Shown here: positions 37,701-46,001 of the stretch, piece after piece | Position numbering within the stretch: the stretch's first letter is position 1 | How the letters are laid out: the number at the start of each line of letters is the position of its first letter | Position numbers and translations under genes: made by a program | Origin: an uncultured Clostridia bacterium | GTDB taxonomy: Bacteria > Bacillota > Clostridia > TANB77 > CAG-508 | Direction: 5' to 3' | Length of the DNA: 64,000 nt | Assembly: GCA_934182605.1 (NCBI GenBank) | Contig: CAKPRQ010000009.1 | Span: 1 to 64,000 of the forward strand | The notes under the pieces: model-generated | What the model was told of the DNA's origin: nothing | What the model saw: the letters and a program-made list of their open reading frames with translations, nothing else | Databases searched by the model: none

Positions 37701-39119
37701 GCAGTAAGAATCCGTATTCGTTCTTTACTTGCTAGCATGAACAAAAGGCTTAAAGATAAAGAAGATATAGAAAAAGTAAATACTGGAAATTACGAAGTTA
37801 ATAAAATCCCATTTACTAAGGAAATGAAATCTACATATACAATATTAATGCCACAGATGGCCCCAATACATTTTGAATTGGTTGAGACCGCTGTAAAAAG
37901 CCAAGGATATAATATAGAATTGTTGAGAGAATGTACGCCAAAAACTGTGGAAACTGGCTTAAAATATGTAAATAATGATGCTTGTTATCCATCTATATTA
38001 GTTACAGGGCAAATGATAGAGGCTTTAGAAAGTGGAAAATATGATGTTAATAAAACTGCATTAATAATGTCTCAAACTGGCGGTGGATGTAGAGCTACAA
38101 ATTACATAGGATTTATTAGAAAAGCTTTAAAAGATGCAGGATTTTCACAAGTACCAGTAATATCTTTCAATGTTGTAGGATTGGAAAAAGCTACAGGATT
38201 TAAAATAACAATTCCACTTATGGAAAGATTATTAAAAGCTGTTATTCTAGCAGATTTACTTCAAAAAGTTCTTACTAAAAACAGAGCTTATGAAGTAAAC
38301 AAAGGAGAAACAGAAAAATTATTTAATGAATGGATTGAAAAATCTAAAAAATTAGTTTATAAATCTTCAACAAAAGAATTTAAACAAGCTATATATAATA
38401 TTGTAGATGATTTTGAAAAAATTGAATTAGATACTACTATACAAAAACCAAAAGTAGGTATAGTTGGAGAAGTATTAATTAAATACCATCCTTTTGGCAA
38501 CAATTTCATAGCAAATGTACTAGAGAATGAAGGTGCAGAAGTTATTTTACCAGACTTTATGGGATTTGTTAAATTTATGGCAACACATAAAATAACTTTC
38601 AATAAACTTTTAGAAATCGGTGGTTCTAAAGCTAAAATTTTTAAAGCAGCTATAAAACTCATAGACATACTAGAAAAAGATTTAAGAATAGCGCTTGCTT
38701 CTTCAAAAAAAGGTTATTTACCACCTTGCGACATTTGGCATCTTGAAGAAAAAGTAAAAGATGTTTTATCTATAGGAAATCAAACTGGAGAAGGTTGGTT
38801 CTTAACAGCAGAAATGATTGAATATATAGAGAATGGAATACCAAACATAGTATGTGTTCAACCTTTCGCTTGCTTACCAAATCACGTAGTTGGTAAAGGT
38901 GTTATAAAAACTATAAGAAGTATGTTCCCAGAAGCAAATATATCACCTATAGATTACGACCCAGGAGCTAGCGAAGCAAATCAAACTAATAGAATTAAGT
39001 TAATGATGACAGTTGCTAAAGATAATTTAAAACGTAAGGAAAAAGAATTAGCAGCTATTAGAAAAGAAAATGAAGAAAATACAGATAAAGAAACTAAACA
39101 AGCACAATACAACAATTAA
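34785..39119 (+). CDS. Fused 2-hydroxyacyl-CoA dehydratase activator/dehydratase-type protein
   Basis: 1,444 residues. Two BcrAD/BadFG-type ASKHA ATPase domains stand in tandem: residues about 4-260 (GLDVGSTTVKKVIM, GTCAGGTGAFLDQM) and about 320-590 (GIDAGSTTTKLVLLD, ACSSGCGSFIETF). The cysteines that bridge a [4Fe-4S] cluster in activases are present (CAGG and SGCG). A DUF2229-like domain with CNGCENHC and RCEKGAG follows, then a 2-hydroxyglutaryl-CoA dehydratase D-like C-terminal region (AGRPYHLDPEINHG, NDACYPSILVTGQ, QTGGGCRATNY). Such fusions are common single genes in Clostridia. The true substrate is not known and may not be hydroxyacyl-CoA. Activases drive an ATP-dependent low-potential electron into the dehydratase cluster. 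A good promoter lies upstream and mecA follows 55 bp downstream. Confidence 0.9.
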   Translation: MNNTIHIGLDVGSTTVKKVIMNDNYEIIDSSYTRHFSDTKNTVCNVLNEIIDKYPNNTFTFTLTGSGAMSTAKFLELPFIQEVISCKRIVEHDIPKTDVVIELGGEDAKIIYFDNFVEQRMNGTCAGGTGAFLDQMASLLNTDTPGLNELAKGYETIYPIASRCGVFAKTDVQPLLNEGARKEDIAASIFQAVVNQTISGLACGRPIKGNVAFLGGPLNYLSELRKRFIETLNLTPEETIIPENAHLLVAKGAAIDSFNAKPITVQELKEKIENLKNSKDNTTKPIAPLFESEKDYLEFKKRHEKDAIPTKPLENYEGDCFIGIDAGSTTTKLVLLDKNGDLLYSQYDNNNGNPLSSVISMLKTLYAILPEKAIIRYSGITGYGEKLIQTALKVDLGEIETIAHYTAAKKFMPNVNSIVDIGGQDMKYIRLKNNYIDNIMLNEACSSGCGSFIETFAKSLNISIENFVKEAIKSRNPVDLGSRCTVFMNSKIKQAQKEGYSVGDISAGLSYSVVKNAIQKVMKIRDYKTLGDNIVVQGGTFYNDAVLRAFELIVGKNVIRPNIAGLMGAYGVGILAKEQYEANLDMEYRSTISKLEDIDNLKIEITHTRCNGCENHCLLTINKFNNNTRFISGNRCEKGAGNANSANKELPNLYKYKYDRLFNYEPLAEDKATRGTIGIPRVLNMYEDYPFWFTFLTNLGFRVILSDKSTRTTYEKGMESMPSESVCYPAKLAHGHIMNLLEKGITTIFYPCIPYSRKEFKGAENHYNCPIVISYSEVLKNNIEELKNIEFLNPFLPLIPKKLVKVILELDEFKRFNFTKRELSIAAEKAEVEYMHYRADVHNKGIETIEYLKKNNLKGIVLAGRPYHLDPEINHGIDTLITSLGLAVLTEDSISHLEEVKRPIRVVDQWMFHARLYAAANIVGQSDNLEMIQLNSFGCGVDAVTTDQVEEILTSYDKMYTLIKIDEVNNLGAVRIRIRSLLASMNKRLKDKEDIEKVNTGNYEVNKIPFTKEMKSTYTILMPQMAPIHFELVETAVKSQGYNIELLRECTPKTVETGLKYVNNDACYPSILVTGQMIEALESGKYDVNKTALIMSQTGGGCRATNYIGFIRKALKDAGFSQVPVISFNVVGLEKATGFKITIPLMERLLKAVILADLLQKVLTKNRAYEVNKGETEKLFNEWIEKSKKLVYKSSTKEFKQAIYNIVDDFEKIELDTTIQKPKVGIVGEVLIKYHPFGNNFIANVLENEGAEVILPDFMGFVKFMATHKITFNKLLEIGGSKAKIFKAAIKLIDILEKDLRIALASSKKGYLPPCDIWHLEEKVKDVLSIGNQTGEGWFLTAEMIEYIENGIPNIVCVQPFACLPNHVVGKGVIKTIRSMFPEANISPIDYDPGASEANQTNRIKLMMTVAKDNLKRKEKELAAIRKENEENTDKETKQAQYNN

Positions 39120-39174
39120 TTTAATATAATACATTATTAATTATTATTTTTGTAAATATAAGGGGGAGTCTTAA

Positions 39175-39798
39175 GTGCAATTTGAAAAAATTAATGAAGA
39201 TAAAATACGAATTATATTTAATCTTGATGACTTAAAAGATAAAAATGTTGATTATCACGATTTTATGGCTAATTCAATAGCTACACAAAAAGTTTTCCTT
39301 GATATGCTCAACCAAGCAGAAAAGGAAATTGGATTTATAACAACTAATTATCAACTAATAATAGAGGCCTTAGCTTCATCTGACGGTTCTTTTATACTTA
39401 CTGTTACTAGAAGCAAAGAAGATAGAGAAAAAACTATAAAAAAATTAAAAGCTAAACCAAAATTAATGTCACTTAATGAACCCTTACCAACATTAATTTA
39501 TAAGTTCAATAACTTTGATAACTTTTACGATTTATGCAATTTTATACAAGAAGAGAACTTGAGTAAAATTCAAAAAACTTTTACTAAAGCAATTTTATAT
39601 AATTATAATGATAATATATATCTTCTATTAAAAACTAGCCCTAAGGCTAATATAAAAGAAGTTAAGTGCATTATTTCTTTAGTTAATGAGTTTAATGCAA
39701 ATCTTGTTCAAACTTCTGAGTTGTTTCAATATAAGTTATATGAGTTTGGCAAGGTTTTTTTAAAAAATAATTGTTTTTTGAAGATAAGAAATAAATAA
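39175..39798 (+). CDS. mecA: Adapter protein MecA
   Basis: 207 residues with a GTG start placed after GGGGGAG. The N-terminal domain (MQFEKINEDKIRIIFNLDDLKDKNVDYHDFM) is the substrate-binding end of MecA. The C-terminal domain (PTLIYKFNNFDNFYDLCNFIQ...NIYLLL...SELFQYKLYEFGKV) is the ClpC-binding end. MecA targets proteins to the ClpCP protease and controls competence and other regulators in Bacillus. It follows the dehydratase gene closely and may be co-transcribed. The hairpin at 39807-39863 ends the transcript. Confidence 0.9.
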   Translation: MQFEKINEDKIRIIFNLDDLKDKNVDYHDFMANSIATQKVFLDMLNQAEKEIGFITTNYQLIIEALASSDGSFILTVTRSKEDREKTIKKLKAKPKLMSLNEPLPTLIYKFNNFDNFYDLCNFIQEENLSKIQKTFTKAILYNYNDNIYLLLKTSPKANIKEVKCIISLVNEFNANLVQTSELFQYKLYEFGKVFLKNNCFLKIRNK

Positions 39799-39806
39799 AA
39801 AATCTT

Positions 39807-39863
39807 AAAAACTTAGTTATAGTAAATTTTCACTTACGCGAATTTTTCCATAACTAAGTTTTT
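39807..39863. terminator. Hairpin after mecA with an unusually long loop
   Basis: A perfect 14-bp stem (AAAAACTTAGTTAT/ATAACTAAGTTTTT) encloses a 29-nt loop and is followed by T-rich sequence on the plus strand. Such a long loop is unusual for a simple terminator. The loop and inner stem (ACTTACGCGAATTTTTCCATAA) resemble the apex of the long palindrome at 177-360 (GTTAACACGAACCCTTTCCATAA). Confidence 0.6.
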
Positions 39864-39889
39864 GGTTTTCTAATTTTTTTAATATTTCT

Positions 39890-41092
39890 TTAATCTTCTA
39901 ATAAAAAATCTATTACATTTTTCACTTTTATGCCATTATAATCTTTATTTACATTTATATCCATCGTTAAAATAGTTTTCTCATAATTATCTTGAATACT
40001 CTCTAAGCTTCTTAATTCTCTTTCTCTAACAGATTCTTCTTTTATACTTTGAGCGACTTGATAATATTTTATTTCATTAGGATTTTCAGCAATAAAATCA
40101 ACTTCATAATCAAGAGTTTTTCCAATATTAACTTTATATCCTTTTCTTAATAATTCTAAATAAACAACATTTTCTAATAAATGACCCTCGTCAACATTTC
40201 TAAAACCTATGATTACATTTCTTAAACCAGTATCTGCTATATAATATTTTCCCAAAGTTTTTAATAAAGCTTTACTCCTTATATCACTTCTGTCGGCTTT
40301 ATATACTATAAAAGCATTCTCAAGCATTTTTAAATAATTATCAATAGTTGAATGATTTGATTTTTCAACTATTTTATTACTATTTAAATAATCACTTATT
40401 TTATTTGCCGATATACTACTTCCAATATTAGATGATACATATTTAACAATATTTTCTAATAACGATATATCTTTAATGTTATTTCTTTCTATTATATCTT
40501 TTTTTACTATCGTATTATATATATCATTTAAGTAAGCCAATACTAAATTATTTTTATCTTTTATTTGTGTTATTGCAGGTAATCCACCATATTTTAAATA
40601 TTCATAAAATTTTAGTTCAATATTGCTAGTATCATAATTATTAAATTTTAAATATTCTTTAAAAGATAATGGATACATTTTTATTTCTATATATCTACCA
40701 GACAATAAAGTAGCAAGTTCACTAGATAAAAGATACGCATTAGAGCCTGTTATATATATATCTACATTAAAATCTATATTTAAAGAATTTATGGCTTTTT
40801 CCCACTCATTAACATTTTGAACTTCATCTAATAATATATATGTTTTTTCTTTTGAAAGCTTATTTTTTATATATTCGTATAAATCTTTATAATTCTTAAT
40901 ATAATCATACATTGCAGATTCAAAATTTATATGTATAATTCTTTCTTCACTAATATTATTATTTAAAAGATAGTCTTTATACATCAAAAGTAGAGTAGAT
41001 TTTCCACTCCTTCTAACACCTGTTATAACTTTTATAAATTCAGTATCCTTTGCGTCTATCAATATATTTAAATAATTTTCTCTTATAACCAT
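39890..41092 (-). CDS. AAA_14/DUF4143 family ATPase, paralogue 2
   Basis: About 400 residues starting at the ATG at 41092 (MVIRENYLN), 9 nt after AGGAG; the ATG at 41101 has no spacing at all. Walker A is GVRRSGKS and Walker B is YILLDEVQNV, followed by ITGSNAYLLSSELATLLSGRY. A winged-helix-like segment (ISANKISDYLNSN...IDNYLKMLENAFIVYKADR) is followed by the DUF4143 C-terminal part with YEVDFIAENP...YYQVAQSI. The family is the same as the genes at 32261 and 48672, but the sequences are too different to be recent duplicates. Its own promoter overlaps a 13-bp palindrome. The function is not established. Confidence 0.85.
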   Translation of the reverse strand: MVIRENYLNILIDAKDTEFIKVITGVRRSGKSTLLLMYKDYLLNNNISEERIIHINFESAMYDYIKNYKDLYEYIKNKLSKEKTYILLDEVQNVNEWEKAINSLNIDFNVDIYITGSNAYLLSSELATLLSGRYIEIKMYPLSFKEYLKFNNYDTSNIELKFYEYLKYGGLPAITQIKDKNNLVLAYLNDIYNTIVKKDIIERNNIKDISLLENIVKYVSSNIGSSISANKISDYLNSNKIVEKSNHSTIDNYLKMLENAFIVYKADRSDIRSKALLKTLGKYYIADTGLRNVIIGFRNVDEGHLLENVVYLELLRKGYKVNIGKTLDYEVDFIAENPNEIKYYQVAQSIKEESVRERELRSLESIQDNYEKTILTMDINVNKDYNGIKVKNVIDFLLED

Positions 41093-41112
41093 TTTTTTCA
41101 TCTCCTAAATAT

Positions 41113-41173
41113 ATAATAACATTTTTATATAAATAAGTCAAGGAATTTTGCAAGTGTACCTGCAAAATTCCTT
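41113..41173 (-). promoter_or_regulatory. Promoter and palindrome of ATPase paralogue 2
   Basis: On the minus strand TTGACT (41136-41141) and TATTAT (41113-41118) are 17 bp apart. A perfect palindrome, AAGGAATTTTGCA-(8)-TGCAAAATTCCTT (41140-41173), ends inside the -35 box, where a repressor would block transcription. It could also act as a terminator hairpin for the upstream phosphohexomutase gene, but no T-run follows it. Confidence 0.7.
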
Positions 41174-41251
41174 ATATTTATGCACTTTTGTAAATACGTC
41201 TTAATCTTACTCTATATTAGTATTTGTATATCACATATAACTTCACTTTCT

Positions 41252-42619
41252 CTAGTTACTTGCAATTTCATCTAACACTTTTTCAAATTCTTTTTGAATC
41301 TTTTCTAATTCTTCTTGACTCGTGGCTTCAAATCTCATTGTTACTTTGGGAGATGTATTTGAGGCTCTTATTAATCCCCAACCATTTTCAAAAATTACTC
41401 TTGCTCCGTCTACATCTACTACATTATAACCTAGCATTTTAAATGCATTTACTGCTTTTTCAATCATATCAAATTTTTTGTCGTCTCCTACATTTTTTGT
41501 GATTTCTGGTGTTGTTACGTAATTTTTTGTATCTTTTAACATATCTGACACTTTCATATCTGTATTTGATAACATTCTTAAAAATCTTGCTGCTGCATAT
41601 AATGCATCATCGAATCCATAATACTCATCTCTAAAAAATATATGTCCAGACATTTCTCCTGAGAATAGTACATTATTCTCTTTCATTTTTGCTTTTATAT
41701 ATGGATTCCCTGTCCTTACAAATTCTGGTTTAGCTCCTATTTTTTCTAATTCATCCCATAATTTTTGAGAACATTTTACTTCTACTAAGGCATTCGCATT
41801 TGGATTATTTTTTATAACTTCTCTCCACATTATAAGCATATACATATCTCCAAATATCATATTTCCTTTATCATCTACTACACCTATTCTATCGCCATCT
41901 CCATCAAATCCAAATCCTACATCTGCGCCTGTTTCCTTTACTTTATTTGCTAAATCTATCATATTTTTTTCAACACTTGGGTCTGGATGATGATTAGGAA
42001 ATGTTGGATCTATATTGCAATATAATGGAATAACTTCTACTCCTAATTTTTCAATTGTTTCTACAGAAACTATTGAAGCTGTTGCATTGGCACAGTCTAC
42101 AACGGCTTTTATTTTTCTGTTTCCTAATTTTACTCTTTTTGTTATCTCTTCTATATATGCCTCTTTTATTGAAATATCTTCTTTACTTCCATTACCTGCT
42201 ATAAATTTTCCTTTTACCATATAATCATATATTTCTAAAATTCTATCGCCATATATACTTTCATTTTCTTCTTCTACACACATTTTAAATCCATTATATT
42301 CTTTAGGATTATGACTTGCTGTAACTTGAATTGCAGGTCCTATTTTTAATAATTTTCTTGAGTAGTACACCATAGGTGTTGTTACTAATCCTATATTATA
42401 TACTTTTACTCCTGTTGATATTAAACCTTTTTCTAATCCTCTTACTAAATAATCTGCAGACTCTCTACAATCATGACCAACTATTACTTCTTTTTCTCCT
42501 CTATCTTGAATATATGAGCCAAAAGTTTTACCCAAAATCTCTGCAAATTCTTCAGTTAACTCTTCACCTGCAATTCCTCTTATATCATAACTTCTAAAAA
42601 CATTTTTATTTACTTCCAT
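41252..42619 (-). CDS. Phosphomannomutase/phosphoglucomutase
   Basis: 455 residues, the usual length for the alpha-D-phosphohexomutase family. The catalytic serine loop is TASHNPKEYNG, the magnesium loop is FDGDGDRIG, the sugar-specificity loop is SGEMSGH, and the phosphate-binding end is RASNTSPKVTMRFEA. It interconverts hexose 6-phosphate and hexose 1-phosphate; whether mannose or glucose is preferred cannot be told here. It lies 56 bp downstream of the UDP-sugar pyrophosphorylase gene in the same direction, so together they probably make a nucleotide sugar for cell-envelope polymers. AAAGGA precedes the ATG. Confidence 0.92.
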   Translation of the reverse strand: MEVNKNVFRSYDIRGIAGEELTEEFAEILGKTFGSYIQDRGEKEVIVGHDCRESADYLVRGLEKGLISTGVKVYNIGLVTTPMVYYSRKLLKIGPAIQVTASHNPKEYNGFKMCVEEENESIYGDRILEIYDYMVKGKFIAGNGSKEDISIKEAYIEEITKRVKLGNRKIKAVVDCANATASIVSVETIEKLGVEVIPLYCNIDPTFPNHHPDPSVEKNMIDLANKVKETGADVGFGFDGDGDRIGVVDDKGNMIFGDMYMLIMWREVIKNNPNANALVEVKCSQKLWDELEKIGAKPEFVRTGNPYIKAKMKENNVLFSGEMSGHIFFRDEYYGFDDALYAAARFLRMLSNTDMKVSDMLKDTKNYVTTPEITKNVGDDKKFDMIEKAVNAFKMLGYNVVDVDGARVIFENGWGLIRASNTSPKVTMRFEATSQEELEKIQKEFEKVLDEIASN

Positions 42620-42675
42620 AATTTAATTCCTTTCAAAAAAATTTTATTAATTTCTACTCTTTAAATATTTATATA

Positions 42676-43914
42676 TTATTTTTTCCAATAATCATTATAT
42701 AATTTTCTTGCAGTTTCTGGGCTATCTACGCCATCTTTATTTTTTACTGGTGCGAATTCATCTTCTCTTTTTACTCTTAATAATAACATATTGTCTAATC
42801 CTTCAAAAGCATCAAACATAAAACTTTCAAATTTATATGCATTTGGTTTAGTTGCAATAGCTTCATTTCCATTTTCATCTATATAATTTGCTTTCTTATG
42901 TGCTATATGGTATGGCAATTTATGTGTACTTATTCTTTCCAAAACTTTTATATCAAATAAATTACATAAAATATTAGATTCTCCATACAAAAATTCTCCA
43001 TTTTCATCTATAGCAGCTGCCATTTCAGGAGTTATTTCTGAATATTCTATTATTCCTATTTTATCATTCTTCTTACAATATACCCCAACTTTTTCTTCTG
43101 CATATGCTTTCACTACAGATTTACCAGCAGACTCTTTATTATTTGCAATTGTTATTCCTATAAATACTGGATCAACTAATTTTGCTAATACATTATCTAC
43201 ACCGCTTATAAAAATCATTTTTATATTTTTGTTTTTCATATCTTCATACATATGATTTTTATACAATGCTTCAAACACTCCACCATGTCCATCTGCGGCT
43301 TCTTTTATTTTTCCTTTTTCAGAAAGTAATATTTTACCATCTTCTGAAATCATTGGAAGTTCACCTTGTTTAAAAAATTTTATATTTTCTTTTCCATAAT
43401 TAAAATAGTTTTTTTCTTCAAAAAATTTTTGAGTATCATTATCATTTTCTCTACTTGTCATTATATACCAAGGTACACTTACACCATATTGCTCTTTTGC
43501 TCTCTTTAAATTATCACATAATAATTCAAAAATACATTCATGCGATTTTAATCCTAAATCGTATGTTCCTTTTGGTCCATCATGTCCTAATCTTGTACCT
43601 TGCCCTCCAGCCATAGTTACTACAGCTAATTGGTTTTTCTCTATAATTTCTTCCCCAATTTTTTTATATTTTTCTATCTCCTCATCTTTTAATTTACTCT
43701 CATCTATATGCTCCATTGGTTCTATTTTTTGATTGCTAAAATCAACTGCTGTTTTAGTTAAATCATATAAATCTTTCACTAATTGAAAATCTATATTTTC
43801 AATTTGTTCTAACAATGCTTTTTGTTCTTCTTTTGATAATTCATCATAAAATTTTAGTAAATGCTCTTGATTATACTTTTTTAATATGCTCTCCGCATCT
43901 TCTCTATTTAACAC
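42676..43914 (-). CDS. UDPGP-family UDP-sugar pyrophosphorylase
   Basis: 412 residues with a GTG start 9 nt after GGAGG. The nucleotide-binding motif is VTMAGGQGTRLGHDGPKG (GGxGTRLG...PK), which belongs to the eukaryote-like UDPGP type 1 family (UAP1/UGP-like), not to GalU. Other matching blocks are VPWYIMTSREND, FFKQGELPM, DGHGGVFEAL and the DN-like pair ISGVDNVL. It transfers UMP from UTP to a sugar 1-phosphate, either GlcNAc-1-P or glucose-1-P. The adjacent phosphohexomutase would supply the substrate. Confidence 0.88.
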   Translation of the reverse strand: MLNREDAESILKKYNQEHLLKFYDELSKEEQKALLEQIENIDFQLVKDLYDLTKTAVDFSNQKIEPMEHIDESKLKDEEIEKYKKIGEEIIEKNQLAVVTMAGGQGTRLGHDGPKGTYDLGLKSHECIFELLCDNLKRAKEQYGVSVPWYIMTSRENDNDTQKFFEEKNYFNYGKENIKFFKQGELPMISEDGKILLSEKGKIKEAADGHGGVFEALYKNHMYEDMKNKNIKMIFISGVDNVLAKLVDPVFIGITIANNKESAGKSVVKAYAEEKVGVYCKKNDKIGIIEYSEITPEMAAAIDENGEFLYGESNILCNLFDIKVLERISTHKLPYHIAHKKANYIDENGNEAIATKPNAYKFESFMFDAFEGLDNMLLLRVKREDEFAPVKNKDGVDSPETARKLYNDYWKK

Positions 43915-44004
43915 TCAAATCGACCTCCATAAATTTTATATATTACATTTTCGTATATATAATATAATATAAATTTAGAAAAGTCAAGACTTGAAAAAAG
44001 CTTT

Positions 44005-44036
44005 AAAGAGACTGTTCTAATTAGAGCAGCCTCTTT
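44005..44036. terminator. Terminator downstream of the gene ending at 44053
   Basis: An imperfect hairpin, AAAGAG-CTG...CAG-CTCTTT, is followed by seven T on the plus strand. On the minus strand it is followed by AAAGCTTTTTT, so it can serve the leftward gene ending at 44053. Confidence 0.55.
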
Positions 44037-44052
44037 TTTTTACATTTATTTA

Positions 44053-44586
44053 TTATATATTACTAACCTTCCTATAATCTTGAAATACAGTATCTATCTC
44101 AACCTCTCCAGAAGTATTTAATAATAAATCGTGCTTATCTAAAATTTCTTTTACACTCAATACTTCTTTTACAGGATAACAATTATTTATGGTTACATTT
44201 ATTTTATCTCTTAATCCTTTTGCATTAAGATTTTGTATTAATCTATTAATACCAATATTAATATTTTCTATATATTCTTTACTTCCACTAACTATAATAT
44301 TAATATCTCTATCTTCTACTTTTATTCTATCCACAATTTTTGAATATTTTATTAATTCAAAATCGTTCCAATCTATTTTCAACATCTCTTTTTTTATGTA
44401 CTCTTCTATATTTATTCCTCTTATTACTTTTTTTATGTTTTCTTCTATACTATTTTCTATAAATGTTTCTATTTGCACGTTCTTTCTTACTTTTTCTGTT
44501 ATGTATGGTAGTAATAATGTTGATAAATGAAATTCACTAATATAAAAGCTACATGTTCTTTTTAAACTAATTTTTTCTAATCTCAT
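44053..44586 (-). CDS. Uncharacterised protein next to spoIIR
   Basis: 177 residues from the ATG at 44586, preceded by GGAGG at 5 nt (an in-frame TTG at 44598 lies upstream). No signal peptide or membrane segment is visible. The N-terminal ~90 residues look helical. Residues about 90-150 alternate beta and alpha elements (INIIVSGSKEYIENINIGINRLIQNL) and could be an RNA- or protein-binding alpha/beta fold. I do not recognise the family. Divergence from spoIIR across a 327-bp gap gives only a weak hint of a sporulation link. Confidence 0.6.
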   Translation of the reverse strand: MRLEKISLKRTCSFYISEFHLSTLLLPYITEKVRKNVQIETFIENSIEENIKKVIRGINIEEYIKKEMLKIDWNDFELIKYSKIVDRIKVEDRDINIIVSGSKEYIENINIGINRLIQNLNAKGLRDKINVTINNCYPVKEVLSVKEILDKHDLLLNTSGEVEIDTVFQDYRKVSNI

Positions 44587-44913
44587 AATTACCTCCAATT
44601 TTTATAATGCAATTTTATCATTGAAACCTTAGAATGTCAAACGTTTTCGTGTACAAAATTATTACATTATTTTACATTTTGTTACTTTTTTAATATATAT
44701 TTTTTATAAAAGTATTAAAAATACTAATTTTTAGTTAAATTTTACAATTCTCAATTAAGTACTTTAAGATGTTTTATACTGTGAATTGTAATTTTAAATA
44801 TAAATTTTTGTAATTTTTTCCGTTTTTATAAATTTTTTTTATTTATGTATATTTTTTTAATTTTAGTCAATAATTTTTATTAATAAATATTAACAATTTT
44901 TTTGGAGGTTTTT
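44587..44913. other. AT-rich divergent region upstream of spoIIR
   Basis: No gene is seen. It contains a short inverted repeat, TTACAATTC (about 44740) with GAATTGTAA (about 44783). The right arm continues as TACTGTGAATTGTAA, resembling the terminal repeat TACTGAATTGTAAC of the element at 52453-52602. SpoIIR genes are normally sigma-F dependent; I could not identify a sigma-F promoter with confidence. Confidence 0.4.
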
Positions 44914-45552
44914 ATGAATAATTTTAAAAAAGGTATTATTTTAATAATTTTATTATTTATTTATGTTTTAATTTCAACTATTAATTATGTACAAGCTGTT
45001 AGTAATAATATAAGTAATGAAGTATTTAGACTACATGTTATTGCAAATAGCGATAGTGAGGAGGACCAAAATTTAAAATATAAGGTTAGAGACGCTGTTT
45101 TAGAGTATGTTGAAAATATTTCAAGTTCTGCAAATTCTAAGGAAGATATTATTAATATTGTTATCCAAAATAGTAACAAGATAAAAGAAATTGCAGGAAG
45201 CACTATAAAAAATGAAGGTTTTGATTATGATGTTACTATAAATATCGGTAATTTTAGTTTCCCTACTAAAGAATATGGAGATATTTCTTTACCTAGCGGT
45301 TTTTATGATGCCTTAAGAATTGAAATTGGTAATGCCTCTGGAAAAAATTGGTGGTGCGTTATGTTTCCTCCTCTTTGCTTTGTAGATATTACAACAGGTG
45401 TTGTTCCTGAAGAGTCAAAAGAAACTCTTGAAGAAAATTTAGAAACTGAGGAATATGCTATTGTTTCTGAAGATAATTCTGTTATGAAATTTAAATTTAA
45501 ACTTATTGAGGTATTTGAAAATATAAATATTGCTTTAGGAAATAATAAGTAA
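44914..45552 (+). CDS. spoIIR: Stage II sporulation protein R
   Basis: 212 residues from the ATG at 44914, 5 nt after GGAGG (an in-frame TTG lies at 44902). A signal peptide or anchor is at residues 5-28. The family signatures are FRLHVIANSDSEEDQNLKYKVRDAVLEY and NWWCVMFPPLCFVD. SpoIIR is made in the forespore under sigma-F and signals across the septum to SpoIIGA to trigger pro-sigma-E processing. The gene is short-range monocistronic, with a terminator at 45561-45589. Its presence shows that the organism belongs to a spore-forming lineage. Confidence 0.93.
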   Translation: MNNFKKGIILIILLFIYVLISTINYVQAVSNNISNEVFRLHVIANSDSEEDQNLKYKVRDAVLEYVENISSSANSKEDIINIVIQNSNKIKEIAGSTIKNEGFDYDVTINIGNFSFPTKEYGDISLPSGFYDALRIEIGNASGKNWWCVMFPPLCFVDITTGVVPEESKETLEENLETEEYAIVSEDNSVMKFKFKLIEVFENINIALGNNK

Positions 45553-45560
45553 TTATAGAA

Positions 45561-45589
45561 AAACCTATTCCCTTTGTAGGAATAGGTTT
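45561..45589. terminator. Bidirectional terminator between spoIIR and acpS
   Basis: The stem AAACCTATTCC/GGAATAGGTTT has a 7-nt loop and is followed by AATTTTTA. It overlaps the stop codon of the convergent acpS. Confidence 0.8.
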
Positions 45590-45986
45590 AATTTTTACTT
45601 TCTACAACTACCATTGCCACAGCATATTCTTTTATATGAGACAAACTTATATCTATATGTATTATTTTTTCTTCTAATTCTTTAGATATATTTTTAAATA
45701 TTACTTCTGGCTTTCCATTTTCATTATTTAGTATTTCTGCATTTTGCCAGGAGATTTCATATTTATCTTTTAATAAACTACTTATTGCTTTAAATATTGC
45801 TTCTTTTGCGGCAAATCTTGCCGCAAAATGTTGGTATTTAACTCGCCCTCTACTTTCACAATATTCTATTTCTTTTCTAGTATAAATTTTATTTAAAAAT
45901 ATATTTTCTGTTTCATTGCTATGTTCTTTTATCGCCTTTTCAATTCTTTCTACTTCTATAATATCCGTTCCACAATATATACTCAT
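45588..45986 (-). CDS. acpS: Holo-[acyl-carrier-protein] synthase
   Basis: 132 residues, typical of AcpS. The magnesium-binding GTDIIEVERI motif and the RFAAKEAIFKA motif are intact. AcpS transfers the 4'-phosphopantetheine arm of CoA to a serine of the fatty-acid ACP. It is the only phosphopantetheinyl transferase in the window. The NRPS 8 kb away needs its two carrier domains modified, usually by an Sfp-type enzyme, so AcpS or an unseen Sfp must do this. It lies 15 bp downstream of pcrA and is probably co-transcribed. Confidence 0.93.
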   Translation of the reverse strand: MSIYCGTDIIEVERIEKAIKEHSNETENIFLNKIYTRKEIEYCESRGRVKYQHFAARFAAKEAIFKAISSLLKDKYEISWQNAEILNNENGKPEVIFKNISKELEEKIIHIDISLSHIKEYAVAMVVVESKN

Positions 45987-46001
45987 ATAATCACACTCTT
46001 A

